DNA from: Paralvinella palmiformis
Taxonomy: Eukaryota; Annelida; Polychaeta; Terebellida; Alvinellidae
Assembly: GCA_025642065.1 (NCBI GenBank)
Contig: JAODUP010001320.1
Span: forward strand, 5,001-69,000
Direction of reading: 5' to 3'
Length of the DNA stretch: 64,000 bases
Positions 46,240 to 55,345 of this stretch are shown piece by piece. The position numbers and the translations under genes are program-made. Positions within the stretch are counted from its first letter, which is position 1; every line of letters starts with the position of its first letter. The notes under the pieces were generated by a model. It did no database searches, was not told the DNA's origin, and saw nothing but the letters and a program-made list of their open reading frames with translations.

Positions 46240-47015
46240 ACAAGAATGTCAGAATATCGAGTCCGTGACATATATTGGAAGTCTGTCACACATTTTTAAA
46301 TCATAAAATATATCTCTGTATTTAAAGCAATATTCAATAACCGTGCTTAAAATACGGAATGGCATTGAAGTCATTGATCATTTTTATGTTTGTTAATTAC
46401 AGACATTATAAAGAAATACTTCTGTCATTTTTGTCCGTCAGGTTAACTCATGATCCGTTCATTGGAAAGATCACATATTTGTGTTTTTAATTAGCCGTGA
46501 ATGATTATGATTGGCTATTAGATAGCTAGAGGCAATGGAAGCATCGTGTGATCAAGAATGATTGTAATTAGTTACGATATAGCCATTATCGCGGGTGGGC
46601 AGGTTAATGAACCTTTACTGACAACATGTCGGTGTGTCTTGCATGACTGAACCAGCGGAAATATTTGACAACATTTGCGTGTTGTCGGATTAACGAGGTT
46701 ATTTTACATTGAAATGTTACCTTCTTTTGGTGAAATAAAGAGTCGGATTCGGAACGCGGAACACGATTTTGAGGGATTAAATAATTAATATCTTATCAAT
46801 AATTGTTTTTCAATAGGGATGAATGACACCGGCAATTTTCACCGCTCGGCTTGCCCCTCCCCGGGGCCCTGATCAATGTCCCATATTGCATCTTTATACA
46901 ATTCCCGCCCCTCCGTGTCGTCCTAATTTCTAGCTTCGACTGTCAAAGTCTTCGTAACTGACAGCTTCGTCGCGATGTCTCTCTGACTGACTGACTCTCT
47001 CTCTTTCTGACTATC
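46240..47015. other. Unassigned stretch
   Basis: No gene recognised. It ends in CT-rich sequence that leads into the GT array. Confidence 0.4.
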
Positions 47016-47019
47016 TCTC

Positions 47020-47028
47020 TTTCTGTGT

Positions 47029-47112
<84 letters not shown>
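47020..47112. repeat. (GT)n microsatellite
   Basis: One of the longest GT arrays in the window, about 40 units. It ends in a T run, a G run and then A-rich sequence. Confidence 0.95.
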
Positions 47113-47115
<3 letters not shown>

Positions 47116-47164
47116 TTTGGGGGGGAAAAAAATTTAATTTCTTAAAAAAATTAATCCAAAGATT

Positions 47165-47490
47165 TAAAAAAAAAAGAATATAATTAAACCAAAAAGGAAA
47201 ATGAAAAAAAAAAAAAAAAATTTCTAAAATAATCCAAAAGAGGATAATCTAAAAAAAAAAGAAGAAGAAACTATGATTAAAAAAAAACCAGGCTTTGTGT
47301 CGAACACTACCGCCAAAAAATTAAACCTAAAATGGAGAAATAAAATATTAATACACAGTATGAATAATGTGTGAAAAAATAAGCATAAATCGAATAAATT
47401 CAGATTAATACTAATAGCAGCGATATAACACGACTCGCCCCAATACAACGACCGGTTTCGACCTATTCAATCTTCATCAGGTTGCATAGA
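47165..47490 (-). repeat. Repeat carrying a hammerhead-like motif, copy 1
   Basis: The minus strand aligns with 53,720-54,060 on the plus strand: hammerhead-like core, then GAGTCGTGTTATATCGCTGC, CTATTAGTATTAATCTGAAT, GTGTTCGACACAAAGCCTGG and T-rich sequence. In this copy the distal part has unusually long A/T homopolymers. It lies about 150 bases downstream of the 47.6-kb Penelope-like ORF, on the same strand. Confidence 0.75.
47445..47485 (-). ncRNA. Hammerhead ribozyme-like motif, copy 1
   Basis: On the minus strand: helix I strand GCAAC, conserved core CTGATGA, a short hairpin (GATT/GGTC with loop GAATA), core GAAA, then ACCGGTC and the helix I partner GTTGT. In hammerhead numbering, A15.1-C-C-G-G-U16.1 makes a minimal helix III without a loop, with C17 as the predicted cleavage position. 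Such minimal helix III hammerheads are known from Penelope-like elements and can act as dimers. Position 10.1 is A rather than G, so activity is uncertain. Confidence 0.6.
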
Positions 47491-47499
47491 ATGTCTAAC

Positions 47500-47566
47500 G
47501 TTACCTTGTCTTGTTGGGGGGAAACCCCTGGCTGTCGCCTATTGGGCACAGCCACCTGGTGTTGGC
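47500..47566 (-). mobile_element. SINE family II, 3' scrap
   Basis: Matches the 3' end of the family (plus strand TTGTTGGGGGGAAACCCC, CTGGCTGTCGCCTATT, GGCACAGCC), sitting between the Penelope-like ORF and the hammerhead-like repeat. Confidence 0.7.
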
Positions 47567-47639
47567 TACTGTTGTTGTGACGAATGGCGTACTATGCAAT
47601 GTTTAGTATGGTGAATGATCCCAGGGTATCAATCCAAAA

Positions 47640-49600
47640 AGTTTCTCGTTTTAGTCTATTAATTCGGTCCTGCCAATCAGAACCTGAGCTGTGTATTTGT
47701 TCAATCGGTATTAAAATATAATCACCGAGAGATGGACGGTTGTAATCGGCAGAGAAAGTTTCTGCGTGCACTTTTAAATTTTAAAAAAGAAGAAAGTCGA
47801 TGTTTTCTTTTAATTGTAAATCTGTGGCCATTACTCTTATGCGAAGAGATGTACAGTTTCGCCAACATATTGTTTATTACAGAAGTAGCATTGATAAGTA
47901 TAAATAACGTTTGAAGAAGAGCAATCTATATCTCCTATTATTCCAAATGTTTTTTGGGTGACAGTCCTCGTAATATTTGAGCAATCACTTATTAGATGAC
48001 ACGTCATGCAGTTCATAATATTCCATGATTTTGAACCACAACGGCTGGTAGTTGGAATGCCGGTATTTGACCGACGTTGTTTTATTTGCAATTCCCAACA
48101 GTTTTGCCTTTAATACCACGCATCCACCCTTTAGGCTAATTTCTTTTACACAAGGCTTGAAAAAGAATACTCCATGCCTTATCAAAGTCATTTTCGTTAG
48201 AACATATTCTAAAAAATCGTATAATTTGCGATCTTAATAAACCTTTAAAGGTATGTTTGGGATGAAAAGAATGTTTGTGTAACATCTGATGAATATCGGT
48301 TGGTTTAAAAATACCTTAGTCAATAAGGTATTATTGTTTTTAGGGTCTTTGAATACAGTGGTGTCTAAATAATTGACCGAATCAATACAGATAGAAGATT
48401 TAAATTTAATGGATGGTTCATGTGTATTAAAAATATTTAGAAACTCAGAGAACGCATCCTTGCCATGTGGCTATATTATGAAACTATCATCCAAATACCG
48501 GAAGTAGCTATGAGGTTTTAATGGACATTTAAGTAGTGCCTCTTTCTCAAATGTTGCCATGTAAATATCGGCGTAGTGTGGTGCCCAATCCTTACCCATA
48601 GAAGCGCCTACTTTTTAATGAACCATAATTCTATAATCTATAATTGATCTATAATTGGATCATCATATATGGGATAATTTCTCATTACGTCCCTTACCGC
48701 TTGCAACCCCTTGGTGTGATATATATTAGTATACATACTTTCAACATCTAAAGTTATAAGCAAGCAATTATCAGGCAAACTTAATGCTTTTATTTTTTCT
48801 ACAAAATCGTATGTGTTTTTTACATAAGAAGGGTGATCCTAGCAAATCGTTTTAAGTGGCTATCTATGAAAGATGATACATTTTTTGATTCACTATTACA
48901 ATCAGACACTATTGGCCTTCCTGGGGGCATTACGTTTGGTATTGTCCAACAACTGTCCTCTTTGTGAATTTTAGGAAGCATATAAAAATATCGAGGTCTT
49001 GGCTCATGGGGAGGTGAAAGAAATTAAATTGTTTTTCAGAAATTGCACCCGCAGATTTAAGTTTATTTAAAATACCAGTTATTTTAATCGCCGTTCTGGG
49101 GTATATAGGCTCATTAACGTTTTCGTAATGATTACAATTATTTAATTGACGGTAGCCTTCAGTAATATAATTCTTTTTGTCCAGTATTACTACTACCGAA
49201 CCTTTATCAGCTTTTTTAATTACTATATCTTTATTTTTACGTAAGTTGTTTAGTGTTATTTCTTCAATTGTTAAATTTGTTTTTTCCCGAAGGACATTTA
49301 GTTCATCTATTTCCTTTGTAAATTTATTTATTCATTCTATTAAATCGGGATCAGTTCCCTTGTCAGGTGGAACCCAGTTAGACTTAGATATAAAACGTTT
49401 CTGGGATTATTAAAATTGTTACGTTTGTAGCGAAATAAATATTTTATTTTCAGTTTCCTCCCGAAATCCTTAGTTGCTTCCAAAATGGGTGCTTTAGAAA
49501 TCTTAGGGGTTTGAACGAATGTTAGTCCCTTACTTAGTAAGTTTGTTTCTAATGTCGTCAAAACGTGGCTTGAAAGATTTAAAATGTTATTAATTATTTT
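47640..49600 (-). pseudogene. Penelope-like retroelement, RT plus GIY-YIG endonuclease (nearly full ORF, broken)
   Basis: The longer of two copies. The minus strand begins near 49,600 with LTTLETNLLSKGLTFVQTPK, the typical Penelope N-terminal block. The RT core follows: LPKIHK near 48,975, GRPIVSDCNSE, LITLDVESMYTNI near 48,750, MGKDWAPHYADIYM, and YLDD near 48,500. HTFKGLLRSQIIRF follows near 48,250, then the Cys knuckle CMTCHLIS and a GIY-YIG domain (VIYTYQCYFCNKQYVGE) ending near 47,640. About 1.95 kb, or roughly 650 codons, is close to the family's usual size. It carries the same stop right after YLDDSFII as the 3.7-kb copy, plus private small indels (for example near 47,745, 47,790 and 48,630). 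The 49.45-49.60 kb start is part of the left inverted arm. Confidence 0.92.
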
Positions 49601-49689
49601 ATAACAGGGGTAAGTTTGACCATCTGAAGACCTTTTAAAGATATATGATCATCACGGCAGCCTAGGTGGCTGGTCACCGGCCAGACACA

Positions 49690-50482
49690 CAGACATAGCC
49701 AATTCGCATTTAAATGACTGTAGCAGACACAGTACGCTCTTAAAGCATGTACTCCTGACTCAGGAATAGAAACACTGCATCGCATCTCGAGCGGTGGCAT
49801 TGGACACAGTTCGCGCGGTTGGTGTGCTTTATATAACAACTTTAGTTGTATATATAATTCACCTTAGTTATTTGTGTGAAAAGAATTATTTTTTCCTAGG
49901 TCCAGTTATATCCAGTCTGTCTATGACATTCAAGATTAGCTCTAATCTGCTTGTAATAAATAACATTTAAGAACTACAATAGTTAGAATAGCAGACGTTA
50001 GGTCAGGTTTGAAAATGATAGCATAGTTCAAACAGTACGGAAGCTATGACGCGCTATTACGGTTGCTTCAGCGCAGATATCAGTCTTTTAATAGCAATTA
50101 AGCTAAACAGTTTTAATAGTAGTCGCTTCATGACGCCTGTGCGTTGTAAAATCTAATCTTTGAAGACTGTGACAATTGGGTTATATAGTTTATATAGTAT
50201 TGCGTTGCAGAAAGATACAGCAATTGAAAAATAGCTATAAATAGGGTGTGTTCAGCTAAACACTTTCACTACTGCCGTGATCCGACTTACGTCTTTTACA
50301 CCCAAACTCCCCGGGTGTAGGTGATTGGTATTTCGATTTTGCTTGGCGGCTTAGGGACTGGTGAGACATTACACATCTCACACGAAAGTCCCCCTCTGGA
50401 TTCAGTCCCTGAAGAAACGTCCAGAGTTTGAATTCACGGTTCGAGATTCTCTATGCCTGTGCCTTATTATATACAGCTAAAA
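49690..50482 (-). mobile_element. Modules A+B, copy 5 (minus strand)
   Basis: Minus strand: A at 50,482-50,345 (start TGTGTTTTAGCTGTATATAA), then B to about 49,690, ending at ACAGTCATTTAAATGC. After this point it switches to the Penelope 5' flank, whereas copies at 10.6 and 22.2 kb continue with TGGATAACCAGGCC or similar. The point just after CATTTAAATGC is therefore a recombination or insertion junction. Confidence 0.85.
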
Positions 50483-50699
50483 CACACACGCACACATACT
50501 CACACACACGTCTCTCTCTCTCTCTCTCTCTGTATCCAACCACACAGACAGACGGGCAACCACGGACCCCTCGCACGCATATACACACAAAGCCATATGT
50601 TTTCATGCCGTCGGTACGAAGCTAATTAATTGAAACACAACAGATCCAATGGAAGTTACCTGTGACAGGTTCCTGTAACAGCTACCTGTACCACCTTGT

Positions 50700-51089
50700 G
50701 TTGTCGTCACTAAAGATGAACGTCTACAACCGTTACAAATGTCACAGCTACCTGATAAAGCTTGGCAGTCTCTGTGTGCTGATTTTTGTGGGCCATATCC
50801 TAGCGGAGATTATTGTCTAGTAGTTCTTGACGAATATTCACAATTTCCTGTGGTGGAGCTGGGGAGATCCACATCAGCCAGAACTGTAATCCCAGTATTT
50901 GACAAAATACTTGCAACACACAGAATGCCAGACACATTAAAAACTGACAACGGACCGCCATTTCAACGATTTGAATTCAGTAAATTCATGCAATATTGTG
51001 GTATATGTCATCTTCGGATTACGCCACTGTGGCCAAGATCTAACGCGCAAGCAGAAAACTTTATGAAACCTTTGAAGAAGGCAATTAAA
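50700..51089 (+). pseudogene. Ty3-type integrase fragment (left arm)
   Basis: The frame opens about 50,739 with LPDKAWQSLCADFCGPYPSG and includes LKTDNGPPF and NAQAENFMKPLKKAIK. These are the three catalytic-core blocks of a retroviral/Ty3-type integrase, with D-54-D-35-E spacing. After KKAIK the frame leaves the integrase into TA-rich sequence, so the core's last helix and the C-terminal domain are lost. The zinc-binding N-terminal domain and all of protease and RT upstream are also absent. The homologous core in the right arm continues normally. Confidence 0.9.
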
Positions 51090-51222
51090 ATATATATATA
51101 TACTATAGTTTTATACAACTATATGTGTAAGAATGAAGCTGAATGGAGTGAATGTAATTATTATGTAAAATGAAGTACATTGTTCTGTAAGATTTTATAA
51201 TTTGTTTTATCAGAGTTAGTTT

Positions 51223-51227
<5 letters not shown>

Positions 51228-51280
<53 letters not shown>
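51228..51280. repeat. (TA)n microsatellite
   Basis: TA array between the integrase fragment and the putative polypurine tract. Confidence 0.95.
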
Positions 51281-51282
<2 letters not shown>

Positions 51283-51365
51283 AGCTTATCAATTGACGAA
51301 ATTTACCTATTACAAATACTTGTTTAACTTGAGTGAAAATATATGAAATGATAATTTTCAAATAA

Positions 51366-51440
51366 AGGTAGGGGGGGGGATGTAATGTTGTCAATCCATA
51401 ACAGTCCACAATTAATTATATCGAGGACTTAATGTTGGTA
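51366..51440 (+). promoter_or_regulatory. Putative polypurine tract and LTR start
   Basis: AAAGGTAGGGGGGGGA followed by TGTAATGTTGTC has the look of a Ty3-type polypurine tract running into the TG of a 3' LTR, about 280 bases after the integrase fragment and on the same strand. Only this junction is seen; no matching 5' LTR or LTR end was found. Confidence 0.45.
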
Positions 51441-51960
51441 TTTAGAATTGTAACGGACCGGAAACAGTTTGTGTCTGTGATTTATTAATAATATACTTGA
51501 TGACAATCTACAAACATCACAACCATTAACTTTGTCTGGCGTAGCTTCAGGGTCTCTAGTTGCCATGATGATGTTCAGGTCACTTTGGTTAACCAGTGAT
51601 GGCGGGCGGTTGTCACTGGCTAGTCTCTTCAGGCGAGATTTTTCACGATCAGGAAATAACTTGTAGATGTCTCCAGATAAATCACCCTGAATATAGTGGT
51701 AGAACACAAATATATCTTCAGCTAGTTTAGATTTCACAGTCGCTCCACCCTGACAATTTTTCCTGACAACAAGTGTAGAAGATGGTGTGTCAGGGACATC
51801 TTTCAGAGCTAGATCATACAGGCTTTGTCTGAATGTAACCAGATCGTTTTCCTCGGGAAAATGCGTCACCAATTCATTCTTGAAAATATCCTTTGCTAAA
51901 TGTCCATATTGATCACGAATACATGTAAACACATCCCTGAACTGTTGTGTACCAAAACAC
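51429..51960 (-). CDS. Unidentified open reading frame, at least 167 codons, possibly spliced
   Basis: The minus-strand frame from 51,932 to 51,429 is the longest single unbroken frame in the window that is neither low-complexity nor an obvious transposase. It can be extended upstream to about 51,990, where a CTGACCTAG splice-acceptor-like sequence precedes it. Its composition is ordinary for a soluble protein, with acidic and aromatic segments (IFVFYHYIQGDLSG, KLFPDREKSRLKRLASDN) and a late Cys pair (GCDVC). No domain was recognised. A second piece of plausible coding sequence lies upstream on the same strand (52,050-52,200). It lies in the spacer of the large inverted repeat, antisense to the putative LTR start at 51,380. 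It may be host-derived, an accessory gene of a transposon, or the end of a gene carried in by the rearrangement. Confidence 0.5.
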
Positions 51961-52049
51961 TTGGCTTTCTTCTGTAGAGCTATCTAGGTCAGGCATCGTT
52001 TCTGTCACTTCACCCATACTGCTGCATTAGACTGGTCACTGGTAATGAC

Positions 52050-52205
52050 CATTCACGGTCCAGTGACTCCATAATATTCCACAAATCCAGGCAGATATTT
52101 ATCCAAATTACTCTCTTCTAAGAGAAGTATTAAACACACAAATATGACAATTCTCTTCTCCAGATCTTCATAGGTAATAATGTCTATAAGAATATTTACA
52201 CAGAT
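52050..52205 (-). CDS. Possible exon upstream of the unidentified ORF
   Basis: Between an acceptor-like TTCTTATAG (about 52,192) and a donor-like GTGAAT or GTGAAG, the minus strand keeps a frame with DLEKRIVIFVCLILLLEESN and KYLPGFVEYYG. In another frame an ATG near 52,076 begins MESLDREWSLPVTSLMQQYG. Which frame joins the downstream ORF could not be settled by eye. Confidence 0.3.
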
Positions 52206-52554
52206 ATCAAAAACACAGAGAAGATTGCTAAAATATGTCAAACCCACAGGAAAGCGTGAATGTATATAAAGTACATTAGAAGATTATCTATTACATGTAT
52301 AGTGTTTTCCCGTTATCTATCAGGAACATTTATAAACTGAAGACCACTTTTGTACTCTTCCGTTTCCAAAGAGGTTATATTATCTTGTGAGATTCCATTT
52401 TTGGAGGGAGTGGGGAACTTTTCTTACCAAAACCCTGACACTCTCGTTTTCAGCATTCACTTTATAAATATGGTTTTGGACTACTATTTCACCTTCAAAT
52501 TTATCATTTAGTACAGAAAATCCAAATAAAAAACAATATATCTGTTTCTAAGTC

Positions 52555-52916
52555 TGTGAGCTTCTATGTATGCGTCCGTGTGTGTTTCTAAGTGTCCCTG
52601 TCTATGTGTGTACGTGCCTCTGTATTTTTCTGTGTGTGTGTGTCTGCGTGTGTGTCTATGTATGTGTAGTTGCGTGTGCGTCGATGTATGTGTGTGTTGG
52701 TCTATGTATGTGTAGTTGCGTGTATGTGCCTGTCTATATATGTGTACATGTATGTGTGTATGTGTACGTCTGTGTCTGTTTGTCTGTGTCTATGTTTGTA
52801 CGCGTGTGTTTTTGTGTACGTCTGTGTTTGAACGCGTGTGTCTTTTGTACGTCTGTGTCTGTCTATGTGCGTGTACGTCTGTGTGTACGTGTGTATCTAT
52901 GTGTGTCTATTTGTAG
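52555..52916. repeat. Cryptically simple TG-rich region
   Basis: About 350 bases of degenerate TGTGT/TCTGTG/TACGTG text. Two plus-strand frames of 131 and 66 codons (52,570-52,965 and 52,716-52,916) are Val/Cys/Tyr-rich translations of it, not genes. Confidence 0.9.
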
Positions 52917-53121
52917 AATTGTATTTTATTATGTCATTTTATTAGTTCATCAATGTTTATATTAGTCAGACTATCAACATTTTTGTTTTAATTTTAGACT
53001 ATCTTTATATATTTATATCAATTTACCATTTTTATCTTTAAGTTATCTAACTACATGTACGTACCTATTTCTTCTCGTTACTCGTTACGCCTTAGAAAGA
53101 GTCCACAAACACACAAACATA

Positions 53122-53206
53122 GGTATGAGTCAGGCTCGAACCCTAACCTAGAGATTTGTAGTAGAGGTTTGTAGTGCGGTACTCTAACCACTGTGCTATT
53201 GAATCA
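53122..53206 (-). mobile_element. tRNA-like SINE head, family III
   Basis: The minus strand has A box TAGCACAGTGGTTAGAG and B box GGGTTCGAGCC, with the intervening ACAAACCTCTAC and AAATCTCTAGGTT. It is tRNA-like but has no convincing acceptor stem. It shares the ACAAACCTCTAG phrase with 36,945 and 61,522. Confidence 0.65.
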
Positions 53207-53209
53207 CAC

Positions 53210-53690
53210 GAAAGAGTAATTACAAATTCAATGAGTCATGGTAAAAACAAACTGAATTACATAAAGATAACTGTTATTAAATCATATTACAGTTTAATAT
53301 AACTCTCTATGTTCATTCAACTCACGTTTATAGATAATAAAAAAACCAGAAAGATCGTCAAATCTATTTGAAGACAATTATGTCAGTAATTAGTAGAACC
53401 CTATTGAAGGAGAGGGGGGGTGTTCATTCGGAGCAATGGCCGCTTACGATATATATATATGAATAGTTTCGATTATAATCTGTTAAAGTATCAAATCAGT
53501 TGCTTTAATTTCAAATGCCATTACATCATCTAAAACAGAATAAGCCACATAATGTGACTCCTATTACTCAAGTTTTTCACATTCAAATATGTAAGTTATT
53601 CTCGTCAACAACCGCACAAAACATTGTGAATAAAATTAAAATAATATGGAATACATACTTCAGTGTGTTTCTGGGAAATATGGACACACA
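53210..53690. other. Unassigned stretch
   Basis: A G run at 53,414-53,420 and a short TA run at 53,448-53,458. The open frame 53,515-53,811 runs into the hammerhead-like repeat and is probably spurious. Confidence 0.4.
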
Positions 53691-53719
53691 CTCACACTTT
53701 ATAATGATAAAAATGTGCA

Positions 53720-54060
53720 TTCTGCAACCTGATGAAGACTTGAATAGATCGAAACCGGTCGTTGCTATTGGTTTGAGTCGTGTTGTATCACTGCTATTAG
53801 TATTAATCTGAATTTATTCTAATTCGTGTTTATATTATTCTTGTACTATTCATACTGTGTACTAATATTTTACTTTTCCGCTTTAGGTTTAATCTTTATT
53901 GATGAATTCTTGGCCGTAGTGTTCGGCACAAAGTCTGGTTTTGTTTCAATCATAGTTTTTTGTTTATATTTATATTATTCTCTTCTGGGTTATTTTAGAG
54001 ATTAGTTTTTTCTTTAATTTTTCTCTAATTATAATGGTAATTAATTATACATGCAATTAT
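53720..54060 (+). repeat. Repeat carrying a hammerhead-like motif, copy 2
   Basis: Plus-strand homologue of 47,165-47,490 (minus). After the core it reads GAGTCGTGTTGTATCACTGC, CTATTAGTATTAATCTGAAT and GTGTTCGGCACAAAGTCTGG. No Penelope-like ORF adjoins it. It is not part of the 1.64-kb inverted arms, because paired coordinates do not sum to 106,040. Confidence 0.75.
53724..53765 (+). ncRNA. Hammerhead ribozyme-like motif, copy 2
   Basis: GCAAC, CTGATGA, a short degenerate hairpin (53,736-53,750), GAAA, then ACCGGTC, then GTTGC. The outer GCAAC/GTTGC stem is a perfect 5-bp helix I placed exactly where the hammerhead fold needs it. ACCGGT is self-complementary (minimal helix III, suited to a dimer), with C at 53,760 as the predicted cleavage residue. 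Helix II is weaker here than in copy 1. Confidence 0.65.
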
Positions 54061-54165
54061 TTTTTTTTAAATGAGTTTGGAGTTATAATTGTTGTTTGAA
54101 TGAAAGTATAACACCTGTGCCAGCGCCTTAAATATATTTATATAAAACATTTTATAAAGATAAAA

Positions 54166-54305
54166 ATGGGGACTGGTGAGACACTACACATGTCTCAGAA
54201 AGAAAAGTCGCCACTCTGGATTCAGTCCCCTGAAGAAACGTCCAGAGTTTGAATTCACGGTTCGAGATTCTCTGTGCCTGTGCCTTGTTATACACAGCTA
54301 AAACA
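54166..54305 (-). repeat. Module A, copy 6 (minus strand, solo)
   Basis: Minus strand TGTGTTTTAGCTGTGTATAA to ACTGGTGAGACACT-like end (plus-strand GGGGACTGGTGAGACAC at 54,168). It follows the integrase C terminus through a CT array and is inverted relative to module A at 55,553. Confidence 0.85.
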
Positions 54306-54334
54306 CAGAGAGAGAGAGAGAGAGAAAGAGAAAG

Positions 54335-55345
54335 AGAGATAAAGTCTTTATATCTTGCTGGCATTCTGGTGCGTCGCTTTGGACGACCTGCTGAGACATC
54401 TGTCACATTTCAATTATGACTACTGTCTTGATTAAGTTCATCATTGTTCACTGTTATTATTTCTGGCACGTCTTGCGAATAATCGCTGTTTTTGATTGTT
54501 GACTCGGTTTCAGGTGTAACATCATGGTCAGTCACTTTCCTGAAATGTGACGAATTTCTTGTTTTGCTGCCAAGAACAGGACTATTTGCTGTTATCGTGC
54601 TCACTTTCACTTGCACCACAGACATTGGTGCTGGATTATATGCTAAACACAATTTGTCCGTTTTCGTTTCTTTCATTAACACTGTATCCCCAACATGGAG
54701 AGGAATGTTCGGTCGTACAATATTTCTGGCATCTGCATACTGTTTTTGTTGCGTTTCTGCTCTACATCTCGAGTTCGCAGTTCTTTATCTTCAACTCGAA
54801 TGAATAGTTCGGGTAATAGCACTTTTATGTTCGAACCAAACAAGAATTCTGCAGGTGGTCGACCTGTGGTCACATGTGGCGTTGCGCGGTAATTTCGTAG
54901 GAATTTGTACATTTCCTGTCTCCACGACTTCCCTTCCACAGTAGCACTTTTAATTGCCTTCTTCAAAGGTTTCATAAAGTTTTCTGCTTGCGCGTTAGAT
55001 CTTGGCCACAGTGGCGTAATCCGAAGATGACATATACCACAATATTGCATGAATTTACTGAATTCAAATCGTTGAAATGGCGGTCCGTTGTCAGTTTTTA
55101 ATGTGTCTGGCATTCTGTGTGTTGCAAGTATTTTGTCAAATACTGGGATTACAGTTCTGGCTGATGTGGATCTCCCCAGCTCCACCACAGGAAATTGTGA
55201 ATATTCGTCAAGAACTACTAGACAATAATCTCCGCTAGGATATGGCCCACAAAAATCAGCACACAGAGACTGCCAAGCTTTATCAGGTAGCTGTGACATT
55301 TGTAACGGTTGTAGACGTTCATCTTTAGTGACGACAACACAAGGT
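54335..55345 (-). pseudogene. Ty3-type integrase, catalytic core and C-terminal domain (right arm and beyond)
   Basis: The minus-strand frame from 55,299 has the same core as the left arm (ADFCGPYPSG; LKTDNGPPF; NAQAENF), giving D15, D70 and E106 of the open frame, an intact DDE triad. It continues through YRATPHVTTGRPPAEFLFG, the segment that closes Ty3-type cores. Near 54,745 a one-base slip in an A run shifts the frame. The next frame (to 54,410) carries GDTVLMKETKTDKLCLAYNP and TRNSSHF, the GPY/F-like C-terminal module. After a TGA it still reads RPKRRTRMPARYKDF, the usual polyprotein end. Upstream, sequence before about 55,345 is not polyprotein, so RT, RNase H and the zinc domain are gone. 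The part from 54,951 rightward lies in the inverted arm. Confidence 0.92.

Larger units (their letters stand above)
49453..51089 (+). repeat. Large inverted repeat, left arm
   Basis: About 1.64 kb that is the reverse complement of 54,951-56,588, with a few percent differences and small indels (for example near 50,380 and 50,550). Paired positions sum to about 106,040 throughout. From left to right the arm holds a Penelope 5' end (minus), modules B and A (minus), a TC array and a Ty3-type integrase start (plus). Confidence 0.9.

Noticed and set aside
52570..52965. 131-codon plus-strand open frame
   Set aside because: Val/Cys/Tyr repeat translation of a TG-rich simple region; no conserved motif.
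53122..53206. Functional tRNA gene
   Set aside because: A and B boxes are clear, but no paired acceptor stem was found and related heads occur at other sites; better read as a SINE head.
53515..53811. 98-codon plus-strand open frame
   Set aside because: Its second half is the hammerhead-like repeat read as protein; the first half has no motif.
47165..54060. Hammerhead-bearing repeats as outer part of the large inverted duplication
   Set aside because: Their paired coordinates sum to about 101,210, not 106,040, so they are a separate inverted pair.
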